Source of the DNA: Lepisosteus oculatus
Lineage: Eukaryota > Chordata > Actinopteri > Semionotiformes > Lepisosteidae
DNA length: 64,000 nt
Assembly (NCBI RefSeq): GCF_040954835.1
Contig: NW_027168257.1
Span: forward strand, 396,001 to 460,000
Reading direction: 5' to 3'
A program made the position numbers and the translations under genes. Of this stretch, positions 20,351 to 30,334 are shown piece after piece. The first letter of the stretch is position 1, and every line of letters begins with the position of its first letter. The notes beneath the pieces were generated by a model. The model had not been told where the DNA came from, did not search any database, and was given only the letters and a program-made list of their open reading frames with translations.

Positions 20351-23300
20351 GGATAGCTTTGGTAGCCATACCCATCTCAAGATTTGGAACCGAATTCAAT
20401 CTTGGATTGCCTTCTGGGTGAGCTATGAGCGATGGGGTTAATGTCACACACTCCTCTACTGAGAAGAGTGGAATCAAGTGGGTTGGGATTTGTGCCGTGG
20501 TTAGACTGGCTACAGTGGCACTAAACTCCCTTAACAGGTCTTGTGTCAACATTCTGGCCTGTTGCACACAAGCATAAACCCACTGTATAACACCAACAAT
20601 CATGTCCACTGTTTGGGGAATAAGGTTTAACCCTGTTGCATAGGAAGTTGCCTGTAGGGTTTTCCCTAAGCTTTCCAACTTTTGCTGCTGTTGATACAGT
20701 CTGTCACTACCCTCTGGCATCTCTGACACCTGCCTTCTTGGGGCAGTCAGGGTGAGAGTGCCAGTAGCACACAAACCTACCAGAAAAAGCAAACGTGCAA
20801 CAGTGGCGGCAGCAATCAGTCCTCCCAAAAGTATTTTCGGGCGGCTGATCCCAGTCATCTCCTTCTGAGTGACTGTTGCCTTTCTAAGCTGGCACAGCGT
20901 GTAGATGGTGTCTTTCTCAGTATGCCCTGTGGCATCTTGGGCACCAACATCCTGGAAATCTGGGGAGATCTGACGCAGCGGCTGATGCTGCTCCTCCTTT
21001 TCCAGGGCATCTGCTTTTTCGATTTGTTCATGCCTGTGCTCTAGGAACCCTGCAGGGGGCGGTGCAGCGGTGGAGCATGCCTGACCCTTGGCTGAGTGGT
21101 CATCTGGAGCACCTGAGTGATCTGGGACTGTTACCCCATTCTCACTGTTCAGGTCCACCCTGCACACTTCCTGATTGAGGAATCCTTCTATCGGCATGTT
21201 TACAATCGTTCGCTGGGCTTGGGTGTAGGACACCTGCTCGCTCCCCCTTTCCCTCGCTAGGGGTTCAGGGAGCTGCCCCAGCACTGGGATAGCTAGTTCA
21301 CTGTCTTTGAACTCACTATCACTCACCAGGCCCATGTCAGTGCAGGCGGGGATTCTGACACCTCTCTTTGCGATGTCCTGCACTGGCAGGTGGGTGACTT
21401 GACCATCCAGCTCCAGTCTGGCTGAACCACTGTTGGTCAGACTCAGACTGACAGACTGAGCTGGTGGCTGTAAGAAAACCGGCTCGGCTTTCATTCCCTG
21501 TCCCTTCTGGGGGACTGGGTGTGTTGGCAACCCTGCCGTTGAGGCAGGAACAATCAGGTCAGTCTCGCTCACTACCTGGTAGTTGTGAGAAATAATGTTA
21601 CCTGACTGCAGGTTCCCTGGGTCAAAGCAGAGGGAATCGGCATCTGGGATCAGGTGTGTCCACAGCGCAGTAGTCTCAGCGTCCAGCTGAACCTCCTGTC
21701 TAACCTGTGAATGTTGCACTAGGGGCACCTGGCGGTGGCCCTGTGACAGCTGCTCAAGCAGATCCTCACTAATAGAGGACCTCTCAGGGCTAAGGGTGAG
21801 GGCTACATCACCAACCTGCTCTCCTGCCATCTGGATCCCTTCCACCACTGCAGGGTGGTGGTCCTGACCCCTCTTGGGTGCCAGGGTGCACAGGGAAAGC
21901 TCCTTTTCATCGCCAGGTGGGGAGATCTGCTCCTCTTTAGGGATGTAAAAGGTGTGTGCTTTACCTGGTGGATCAGGCGGCTGCTCGGAGCAGCGCTCCT
22001 GTGGCAGGGAGGCTGTTGGGACCTCAGCCGGGACAGGACTTCCCTGTATATCCGGGGAACAAGGAAATATTTTTATTTCTTGTCCAGAGGGAACAGAAGG
22101 AATCTCCGCATAGGCTTCTGTGTTCGGTGGGCACTGTGTGAGCACAGTCTGCCTCTTGGCCCCCCTTTCCTTCTGTACAGAAGGCTTAGGAGCCTTGACC
22201 TGTTTCCACACCTTGCCTTTCTGGTGATTCACCAAAGGTTCCTCTCTGAGTCGCATGCCCTTTCCTTTTTCTACCCGTTTGAGCTTGCCGTGTGACATCA
22301 AACACCTTTCAACCTCAGTGTCAATCAGTGTCTCACTGGGTAAGACATCTCCCATGGCAGCCTTGAAGTAAAAGCTTCTTGCTTTTCCTCTGCGTTTTAC
22401 TGCCTGCTCTGTGACTTCAGGGGTGGAGTCAGCACTCGCTTGGGAGTGGCTGACCTCATCCAGGCAGGAACTCTTCCGCTCAATCAGATAGACTGAGGGA
22501 GGGAGAGGGGGCGGGTCTCCGCCTCCTCCAGTGGAGAGTATCAGCTCATTCACGCTTCCGGCAGCCTTGGGGAGCGGTTGTCCCTGTCCTAATAAAGCTT
22601 GTTCAAGCCTGGCCAGGCGGGCGGCTACTGAATCCTTTTGTTCAGCTTTTTCTAGCCCTTTCCCTCCCCCGGTGTTCTCATGGCACTTAGGACGCTGGGT
22701 GCGGTCCTGTGTGAGTGCTTTGGAACGGGGCTTAGCCAGCTCAGGAGCCTGTGCTCCTTCGAGCAGGGGGGAATTAACCCTGCTGGCTCTGACGGCGAAC
22801 GCAGTCGCTTTAGCAACTTTTTGCTCAGAGCGACTTTGGACATCATACTCCCAGGCTTTCTGCACGAATCTCTTAATATCAGTCATTTTCATGGTCTGTG
22901 CATCTATATGCATTAAGATCATCTTTCTGACTGACGGGTGGAGATTCGCAATGAATAAACCCTTGAAATGTGTGTTCTCTTCGCAACCCTCATCATTTCG
23001 CCCTGCAAAATAAGTTCGTCTAAGTCTCTCGTAATATTCGCGAGGGGACTCTGCTCTTTCGTGCTTAATGTTAAGAGCGGCGGCTATCGCAGCAGTCGGG
23101 TCAATAAACGCACTGTATTCTTCGATAAGTGCTTGACATAGCTGCTCAAAGTCATTACAGACTTCTTTCATCTGCCTAGCCATCCACTCATGTACAGCTC
23201 TGCTGGTAGTTTTCCTGACCAGAAACACTTTCTCCTGTTCTGTGGCGTTTGGCAGGTACTGCAGGTTATACCTGAGGTCCTGAATATAACTCTCGATATT

Positions 23301-23474
23301 ATTCTCTGACACTGCGGGGTCAAATCTCTCTATGTCCTTCGCTAGCTCTCTCAGAGAATGGAGATTTCTTCTAGCGTCTCCGCTGACGGAGATATGGCAG
23401 AGATCGTGGTCAGACCTGTCGCTGCTAGAGAGAGTGCTTAATAGCGACTCGAATTCAGACCTTTTAGCAACCAT
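20229..23474 (-). CDS. element B Gag-protease-Env fusion protein
   Basis: 1081 codons. Residues about 1-330 are Gag: a capsid-like helical region ([18 protein letters not shown]) and a basic linker, with no CCHC knuckle. A retropepsin-like segment near residue 383 reads [12 protein letters not shown]. The plus-strand relative has [12 protein letters not shown] there, so the catalytic DTG is DTE and the protease should be dead. Residues about 400-860 correspond to the protease-RT spacer of the relative ([17 protein letters not shown] is shared). From about residue 873 (codon at 20856) the text changes to an Env-like segment with a hydrophobic stretch ([19 protein letters not shown]) and a Q-rich coiled region. 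RT, RNase H and integrase are missing. The start is the first ATG after the LTR/PBS leader. Confidence 0.85.
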   Translation of the reverse strand: MVAKRSEFESLLSTLSSSDRSDHDLCHISVSGDARRNLHSLRELAKDIERFDPAVSENNIESYIQDLRYNLQYLPNATEQEKVFLVRKTTSRAVHEWMARQMKEVCNDFEQLCQALIEEYSAFIDPTAAIAAALNIKHERAESPREYYERLRRTYFAGRNDEGCEENTHFKGLFIANLHPSVRKMILMHIDAQTMKMTDIKRFVQKAWEYDVQSRSEQKVAKATAFAVRASRVNSPLLEGAQAPELAKPRSKALTQDRTQRPKCHENTGGGKGLEKAEQKDSVAARLARLEQALLGQGQPLPKAAGSVNELILSTGGGGDPPPLPPSVYLIERKSSCLDEVSHSQASADSTPEVTEQAVKRRGKARSFYFKAAMGDVLPSETLIDTEVERCLMSHGKLKRVEKGKGMRLREEPLVNHQKGKVWKQVKAPKPSVQKERGAKRQTVLTQCPPNTEAYAEIPSVPSGQEIKIFPCSPDIQGSPVPAEVPTASLPQERCSEQPPDPPGKAHTFYIPKEEQISPPGDEKELSLCTLAPKRGQDHHPAVVEGIQMAGEQVGDVALTLSPERSSISEDLLEQLSQGHRQVPLVQHSQVRQEVQLDAETTALWTHLIPDADSLCFDPGNLQSGNIISHNYQVVSETDLIVPASTAGLPTHPVPQKGQGMKAEPVFLQPPAQSVSLSLTNSGSARLELDGQVTHLPVQDIAKRGVRIPACTDMGLVSDSEFKDSELAIPVLGQLPEPLARERGSEQVSYTQAQRTIVNMPIEGFLNQEVCRVDLNSENGVTVPDHSGAPDDHSAKGQACSTAAPPPAGFLEHRHEQIEKADALEKEEQHQPLRQISPDFQDVGAQDATGHTEKDTIYTLCQLRKATVTQKEMTGISRPKILLGGLIAAATVARLLFLVGLCATGTLTLTAPRRQVSEMPEGSDRLYQQQQKLESLGKTLQATSYATGLNLIPQTVDMIVGVIQWVYACVQQARMLTQDLLREFSATVASLTTAQIPTHLIPLFSVEECVTLTPSLIAHPEGNPRLNSVPNLEMGMATKAIHWLCLKDSPMKGVKLLTSRGRLMNPMKSRWEVNGWSAHHI

Positions 23475-23714
23475 CGTTAAACTTAGAGTATTACTTTTAA
23501 GTACGAAATCACAGTTTTACCACAGAAAACCACAAGATCAAGTATGCAATCAACCTGGTAGATCGCAAAAGATCACAAAACAATCAAGCACTGCTTAAAG
23601 AGCAAGGGTAACTTTTTTCCTTTCGGCTTTCAGCACACTGTATTGTCGTGTATGAAACCCGCGGCGTTTTATATTGAATTATTCCGCTTGGTTGACTCAT
23701 TTCAGTCTTGCCAC

Positions 23715-23732
23715 GCCCACCCAGGGACGCCA
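23715..23732 (-). promoter_or_regulatory. primer-binding site of element B, tRNA-Asn type
   Basis: On the minus strand TGGCGTCCCTGGGTGGGC lies 6 bases after the 5' LTR. It is the exact complement of the 3' end of tRNA-Asn plus CCA, as encoded at 4864-4937 and 25250-25323. Confidence 0.93.
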
Positions 23733-23738
23733 AATAAA

Positions 23739-25141
23739 TGTAGAGAAAACCGGTTCAGGGACGCCAAATATGTAATCATAGTGGCTCTCTGAAGGCACCA
23801 GTTCTGTAGGGTTTGGGCATTTACTGAGACAATTATTAATTGTAGCAGTAAATCACAAAGTTGATTCTTTTGGTGGCTTTAGAATCCAACCATGCGATAT
23901 AACTCAAACAACGCGCACACACAGGTACTAATACACGAGGATACATTTATTAATACATAGAATATGCATATAAACCTAACAGATCTTATCGAGAGGGTTA
24001 TCAGAATACAAAACATATATATTCAATCAGTTACAAAGAGTTATACATATCAAGAGGACATACGTTCAGTATATCATTCATTAAGACCGTTTCGTAAAGT
24101 GAACTTGGTTACAACTTCTACATTAGATACTCAAACAAGTACATAACTCTTAGGAATTAAATTGATATCAACAGGTTGGGATAGCAATTGAATTCTCGAG
24201 CTGTAATGCATTGAAGTTGAATACTCATCCAATCTTTGGGGATTCAGATCTCCTGCGGGCACAAAGGAACAGTTGCAGGCTGTTGCTGTCCAATCCGCGC
24301 TCTCTGGCTCGGTGCCAGGCTGTGCTGTGCGGCTTGCGACGGTGCGCTGCTGATGCTCACTGTTGGCTTTAACTAGCAAAGTTTGTGCACAGGAGAAAAG
24401 ATGACTGTGGGTCCCAGCAAGTCAGGAAGAGGACCAGTTCGTTTATGATGAAGAGCTAGTTCTGAATAGTAATTCAGCTGTCCACAGTTCCGACCTGTTC
24501 ACGAGGCCTGCTGCTGGTTACTCTCTGGCAACCTCCACTCTAGACTCTTAGAACAAAGGAAAGTTCTGGCACTCGGACACACTGGCCGTTCCGTGGTTGT
24601 CCGGGCTGAGTCTCAGGATGGTCAGGAGGCGCGCTGCGAGAATGTCCTGCCCTTGGGAGCCTTCTGCTCCTGGGCCGTCCTGCCCTGGAATTCTCCTTTG
24701 AATTCCCTTTAGAATCTGTCTGAATCTTGTTGAATCACTCAGGCTCTCTGTGTTGCCTGTTTTTACCTGGAGGAACTTCAGCTCATTGATTGGCTGAAAG
24801 TTCCATGGGCATCAGAGTCCCACGTGGGTTACTCGGCCCTACCAGTCCCTGATTGGTTGATCAAGGTGAGATATGAGTCACTTAGTCCTGACACTTAGTA
24901 ATGCAGTCCAGATGTCCAACTCGCACTCCCTAGACAGATAGGCGCCAATGGGTGACCATTGATCATGATAGCCAGGCTTAGCTAAGTGCATCCCCCTTTG
25001 GGAGCTGTCCTTGGACCTTAAATCACCTTGCATGAATGGTTTCTCTGTGGCTGCACCACAGAGATGAACAGAGAAATGAGGCCTCATTTGGGAAGCTCAG
25101 AAACACTTAATTCTGCCTTATTATTAAGCCTCGCCGCTACA
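23739..25141 (-). repeat. 5' LTR of element B
   Basis: 1403 bp with no difference from the 3' LTR noticed by eye. Near its inner end (about 23750-23775) it contains a second copy of the primer-site-like segment GGGACGCCAAATA. Confidence 0.93.
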
Positions 25142-25249
25142 ACTCCATGCTGAAAAAAGAAGAAAAGAAGCACAACGTTTCGACTGTGGAGCCTTCTGCG
25201 CCATCATCTTTAGCGGTGATGATGTTTACATTGGAAAAACTGAGACACG

Positions 25250-25256
25250 CGTCCCT

Positions 25257-25317
<61 letters not shown>

Positions 25318-25323
25318 AGAGAC
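25250..25323 (-). tRNA. tRNA-Asn (GTT)
   Basis: A 74-nt gene, identical in the tRNA body to 4864-4937 as far as I can compare, with a TTTT run downstream. Element B is inserted about 105 bp beyond its 3' end and uses this tRNA type as primer. Confidence 0.95.
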
Positions 25324-25566
25324 TGACAGCTGCTTGTGCTCCCTACATTTGCAGGTTTCTGGTCAAAGAAAACAATCACTTGCGCTTCTTGCAGCCGGCA
25401 ATCTTTTTCCACTGACAACCAAGAAATGGATTTCATCTTTCACAAGCTGTATGGATTTCTTCAAAAACAAGTTATTCCAGAAAGGAAATGAATTCTTGCA
25501 TTAAACTGAACCAAGCTGTACATGTTTGTCTGAAATGAGACATTCGGCACAACAAGACACGGAGAG

Positions 25567-25640
25567 AGGCACCGCTGGTATTCAGACCCAGGATCGCCTG
25601 CTTACTAGGCGGGCACTTTAAGCCACTAGGGAACAGCGCC
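25567..25640 (-). tRNA. tRNA-Thr (AGT)-like, degenerate
   Basis: Same degenerate Thr body as 5181-5254, with the mismatched anticodon stem and the altered T loop. Confidence 0.72.
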
Positions 25641-26212
25641 AGCGGAGCACCGCGCTTTTACAGACACTTGGACACATCTGCGTTCGGTGTGCACTTAACC
25701 TGCTCTCTGAGCCCGTTGCCTCCGTCCCATTTGATAGCAGAACTGATGCCAAGAGAAATGATGAGAAATGGCATTTATCGTGCACTTTTCATGTCCAACT
25801 GCTGCAGTTTCCAGTGGGCAATCTTTGTCAGATGGCTTGGAAAAACGCACTGTGTTTCGGCTCGGGAAACATCATGAGCAGTGTCCTGCATGTTTTCTGT
25901 GTATAGCTGTCTTTTAACGCATACAGAATTCATTCGAAATCATTGATTTCTCCAATTAACAAGGGTCCCTTTTTGAACCTGCCAGAAGCATTCTTTCAAT
26001 GTAACAGATTTACTCCGGGGAAGGGCAGCATGACATTGAGAGTAGCTCAAGCTTTCAGCACCTTTATCTGACTGCATGTATGCAGACACTGCTCAGAATC
26101 CCCTGTAAGATTCTCCTTCAATTCCGTTTTGCAGTGCTTTAGCTCTTTCAAAAGGCTTCGCTTTGCTAGTCACAATCCAAGGCTCATGACAACATTTGGA
26201 ACCAATCGCAAC

Positions 26213-26284
26213 TGCGTTGGCCAGGAATCGAACCCAGGTGAACTGCTTGGAAGGCAGCTATGCTCACCACTATACCACCAACAC
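26213..26284 (-). tRNA. tRNA-Gly (TCC)
   Basis: A 72-nt minus-strand gene with acceptor GTGTTGG/CCAACGC (one wobble), anticodon loop CTTCCAA and a GGTTCGATTCC T arm. A CA-rich run lies upstream on the coding strand. Confidence 0.93.
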
Positions 26285-26937
26285 ACACCTGCAAAAGCCC
26301 TGCAGGACACCACCAGAGAATGCTCACGATTTCGGAAGCTGTCTCCGGGACGTGCTGATTCCACACATCCTGAATAAATCATGATATTGTTAGTTGCTGT
26401 AGCTAGACGTTTAAATGAGTTTCACGGCCAGATGGACTGTTTCCTCCAGCGGTATAGTATTGCAGTGAGACAGCACGATGCCTGCAAGACTATGTCACGC
26501 TAAACGCCACAGATTGTGTTTGTCCGTTCGTGTCAGTCGTCCTGCAGCCACGGGAAGTGGGACACAAACATGCTGCAATGCTTTCAAGACGTTAGGATTT
26601 GTTTGTGTAACATCCGAGAAGAGTACTTGTGGCTTGAATGTGAACTGTACGTGCCCGCCCCCTTTCCTCTGTAGTGCATGAGTTCCTCCCGGCACGCCCT
26701 TCGTCATTGTTCTGTCATCTTGTATTTAAAGGGTTGAATTTCTGCTGCTGAAAATAAGCAACGGTTTTCTCACAACGCCCTTTGTTCCCAACGGAGCCCT
26801 TGTCTGTCATGAAATTCTTCAAAACCTCAAGCTAGAAGAAGAAGAAGACGACAAATATGAAGCGTTACCGCAACGACATGCCATGAGACGATCGATAACG
26901 ATTTCCATAGGATCCCCGCGGTTGCCTGGCAACCGTC

Positions 26938-27084
26938 AGCTTTGCGCAGTGGCAGTATCGTAGCCTGTGAGGTTTAGCCGAGGCGCGATTATTGCTAGTT
27001 GAAAACTTTTCCCAATACCCCGCTTCCGCCGGTTTGCAATACAATCGGCGAAAGCAATTTTTGATTGTCTCGTCAGAGACTGAG
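26938..27084 (+). ncRNA. U4 spliceosomal snRNA
   Basis: The better of the two intact U4 copies: AGCTTTGCGCAGTGGCAGTA start, GCGCGATTATTGCTA, AAACTTTTCCCAATACC, Sm site AATTTTTGA and terminal hairpin GTCTCGTCAGAGAC. A 3' box follows. One change from copy 1 lies between the Sm site and the hairpin (TTGATTGTCTC against TTGACAGTCTC). Confidence 0.95.
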
Positions 27085-27090
27085 CAAGGT

Positions 27091-27103
27091 GTTTAAAGAC
27101 AGA
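27091..27103 (+). promoter_or_regulatory. snRNA 3' box of the second U4
   Basis: GTTTAAAGACAGA, identical to the box at 2927 and at the same distance from the gene. Confidence 0.85.
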
Positions 27104-27912
27104 TTTGGTCATGGTGACATCATGGTAGAAAGAAACGAGCTTGTTACGTCTCAACAGAAACGCTCTTTAGCTCTTTCAGCGTTATGCAGAGAACAGCGTC
27201 TGTCGAGATCACTTTTGAGTTAGCGCGAAACGCCGTGTGCTGTCAGTTTGATTTCATATTGCTCGTAGCGGCGCCCGGCTTTTGTCTGTCAAAAGTTAGG
27301 TTGCGCTTCTTCATGCTGCATCGTCGGCATGAGTGGAGCTTTTTAAACGTCTGTACTTACTGCGCCCCATAAGAAATGGTTTGTCCCCGTTCAAAAGAGA
27401 TTGTGCGATGTCCTGCAGCGTTCGCAAAGCAAACCTTTGACAGTTTGAAAAGAGGAATTTATTCTGCTTCCTGTGCGTGCAGTAGTTACAAAGTTGAACG
27501 TCTTTACACGATCTGCTGCAGTTTTCAGTGGGCGGGCTTTGTCAGATGGCTTGGAAAAACGCACTGAGAGATCATGAGCAGTGTCCTGCATGTTTTCTGT
27601 GTATAGCTGTCTTTTAACGCATACAGAATTCATTCGAAATCATTGATTTCTCCAATTAACAAGGGTCCCTTTTTGAACCTGCCAGAAGCATTCTTTCAAT
27701 GTAACAGATTTACTCCGGGGAAAGGCAGCATGACATTGAGAGTAGCTCAAGCTTTCAGCACCCGTATCGGACTGCGTGTATGCAGACACCGCTCAGAATC
27801 CCCTTTAAGATTCTCCTTCAATTCCGTTTTGCAGTGCTTTGGCTCTTTCAAAAGGCTTCGCTTTGCTATTCACAATCCAAGGCTCATGACAGCATTTAAA
27901 ACCAATCGCCAC

Positions 27913-27984
27913 TGCGTTGGCCGGGAATCGAACCCAGGTCAACTGCTTGGAAGGCAGCTATGCTCACCACTATACCACCAACAC
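27913..27984 (-). tRNA. tRNA-Gly (TCC)
   Basis: A second 72-nt Gly(TCC) gene, 1700 bp from the first. Anticodon loop CTTCCAA; the T arm keeps GGTTCGATTCC. Confidence 0.93.
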
Positions 27985-28287
27985 ACACACACAAAAAGCC
28001 CTGCAGGACACCACCAGAGAATGCTCACGATTTCGGAAGCTGTCTCCGGGACGTGCTGATTCCACAAATCCTGAATAAATCATGATATTGTTAGTTGCTG
28101 TAGCTAGACGTTCAAATGAGTTTCATGGCCAGATGGACTGTTTCCTCCAGCGGTATAGTATTGCAGTGAGACAGCACGATGCCTGCAAGACTATGTCACG
28201 CTAAACGCTACAGATTGTGTTTGTGTTGGACAGTTGGACCCTACAGCTGGACCCTCATAGACAACCTGAATAGCTTATTCAGAAGCA

Positions 28288-30334
28288 GTGCTGGACCGGG
28301 AACGAACCAGCTTCTTCCCAGGCACAAGAGTGACTTGTGAGGACTCGCGGTCCCACTCTGTGCATAGAGACTTTCTACCAGCCAGCCGGACTGCTGGTAG
28401 ATCCCCTCGGAGCAACGACTGCCCTGCGTGGATGTCTAGACAAGGACCGGAGGTCTGTAATAGCTTTGAGGAGCTGTGTCAGGCAATGATCGGAGAATTT
28501 TCGGCTTTTATCGATCCCATAGCTGCCGTGGCCGCTGTGCACCATATTAAGCACGAAAAAGCTGAAGCCCCTCGCGACTATTATCAGAGGCTTAGGCGCA
28601 CTTATTTTGCAGGGCGGAATGAAGAGGGTTGCGAAGAGAACGTGAATTTCAAAGGTTTATTCATTGCTAATCTGCATCCCTCAGTCAGGAAAATGATTGT
28701 GATGCACACTGATGCAAAAGCGATGAAAATGGCTGACATTAGAAGGTTGGCTCAAAAAGCCTGGGGAGCTGAAGTCTCTGCTTCCTCAGAGCGAAAACCT
28801 GCTAAAACGGCCGTGTTCGCCACTAAAGCCAGCAGGGTTGACGACTCGCCTCAGCTCGAGGCAGCTGAGGTTCCTGAGCTCGCTAAGCCCCGGCGCAAAA
28901 TAGGCAGGCAGGACCGCACTAAGCGTCAGAGCCGCCGTGAGCGCTACGGGGAAGGCAAGGGCTCAGGCAGAGTCTATCATAAGACTGGACGAAGGGAGTC
29001 GACTGCAGCCCGCCTGGCCAGTCTTGAACAAGCCCTGCCTGAGAGATCAGGACAGGGTAAACCTTCCGCACCGAATGCCGGAAGTGTGAATGAGCTTAGG
29101 GGGACCACGCCCCTTCTCACTGGAGGAGGCGGGGATCCGTCCCAAGCCCCTCCCTCAGTCTATCTGATTGGGTGGGAGGGTTCCTGCCTGGAAGAAGGCT
29201 GTGACTCTGAGTTGGGCGCTGACCCCGCCCCTGAAGTCAAAGAAAAGGCAGGCTTCCAACAATTCTTAGGGAATCTCAGCCAGAAAGGCAAAGCAAGGCG
29301 TATTTATATCAAGGTTTCTCTTGAAAACGTCTTAGATAGAGAAGCACTGATTGACACTGGGGCTGAAATTAGTTTGATGTCAGCCGATCTACTCAGCGAG
29401 CTCAAACGAGTAGCGAAAGGAAAAGGCATCAGACTTAAGGTAGAACCGTGTAAGATAGATATTTCCAGCTATACCCAGGATCATGCCAGGAGTGTGGGTG
29501 GCACTTAGGTTCGGGCCAATGAACGTGGTGCATCCTGTTTACATCTCTAGGTTTAAAACAGAGCCACTACTCATTGGCCAAGACCTGCTTGACAGGCTGG
29601 AGCCTCTGGTGGACTGCCAGCGTGGAAAATTGTGGGCTCAGGTCAAAAACCCTAAGCCTGTTGCACAGCAAAAAGGGGGATTCAGTGGTTATGCTGTGAT
29701 CACACAGTGCCCACTGAACACTATAGCTGAGTTGGAGGTTCCTCCTGGTTCCTCTGGACGAGAATAAATGTCTCTTCTTGCTTTCCAAAACTACAGGGAA
29801 GTCCTGCCCAGGCCAGCACTCCCACGGTCTCCCAACTACAGGAGCAGTGCTCCAAGCAGCTGCTTGACCCGCCAGGTAAAGCACACCCCCTTTTCATCCC
29901 TGAAGAAGAGTGGATCTCCCTGTCCGGTAATGAATGGGAGTCCTTTCTGTGCACCCTGGTACCTCAGGGGGTCCAGGAATACCACCCCATGGTGGTGGGA
30001 GGGGGTCCAGGTGGCAGAAGTGCAGGTTGATGATGTAATTCTTAGCCTCAGCTCTGAGAAGTCCATAATCAGTGAAGGTCTGTTCGAGGACCTGTCGCCA
30101 AGCTGTCAAGTGACCCTGGTGACGCAGTCACAGGTTCTGTGGTGGGCACCCCCATCTCATAGGTCCATTTGGAGCAAAGGAAGCTGTGTAGCTTCCATCT
30201 CCATCGGAAAAAGGAAGTTTGCTCACTACTTCCTATTGGAAGTACCTATTGGTTCGACTGGGCGCCCAGCTGGACACAGTAAACAGTGTGCTGTGGACAC
30301 GGGTGGACCCAGATGCCCACTCTCTAAGCGGTGA
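28288..30334 (+). pseudogene. element C gag-protease, broken
   Basis: The first frame (28288-29508) encodes the Gag body ([20 protein letters not shown]) with Arg-rich linkers and no CCHC knuckle. A retropepsin follows with an intact [12 protein letters not shown] motif at about 29350-29385. The frame then shifts near 29490-29508 to another frame (29483-30334) holding the protease C-terminus (LLIGQDLLDRL), which is itself cut by TAA at 29765. A further shift leads to the pol frame. The true start is uncertain because the 5' end is rearranged. Confidence 0.8.

Larger units (their letters stand above)
18100..25141 (-). mobile_element. LTR element with pol deleted (element B)
   Basis: A 7042-bp element on the minus strand: 5' LTR 23739-25141, PBS, fused gag-protease-env frame, env remainder, purine tract, 3' LTR 18100-19502. 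Its LTRs look identical and it carries a 4-bp duplication ACTC, so it moved recently. RT, RNase H and integrase are missing, so it must have been mobilised in trans. Its gag and protease region is clearly related to the decayed full-length element at 28222-34657. Confidence 0.92.
25142..25795. repeat. 4.5-kb tRNA unit, array 1, last segment
   Basis: Continues the unit after element B and carries tRNA-Asn and tRNA-Thr. It stops at about 25795, where the sequence switches abruptly to the tRNA-Gly/U4 unit (equivalent of 3338), a recombination joint. Confidence 0.8.
25796..28222. repeat. tRNA-Gly/U4 units, copies 2 and 3
   Basis: The unit is about 1.70 kb: tRNA-Gly genes start at 26213 and 27913, with one U4 between. 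The third copy is cut at about 28222, where element C begins. The text parallels 1840-3480. Confidence 0.85.

Noticed and set aside
21855-23013. Plus-strand frames opposite element B gag
   Set aside because: Shadows of the 1081-codon minus-strand frame.
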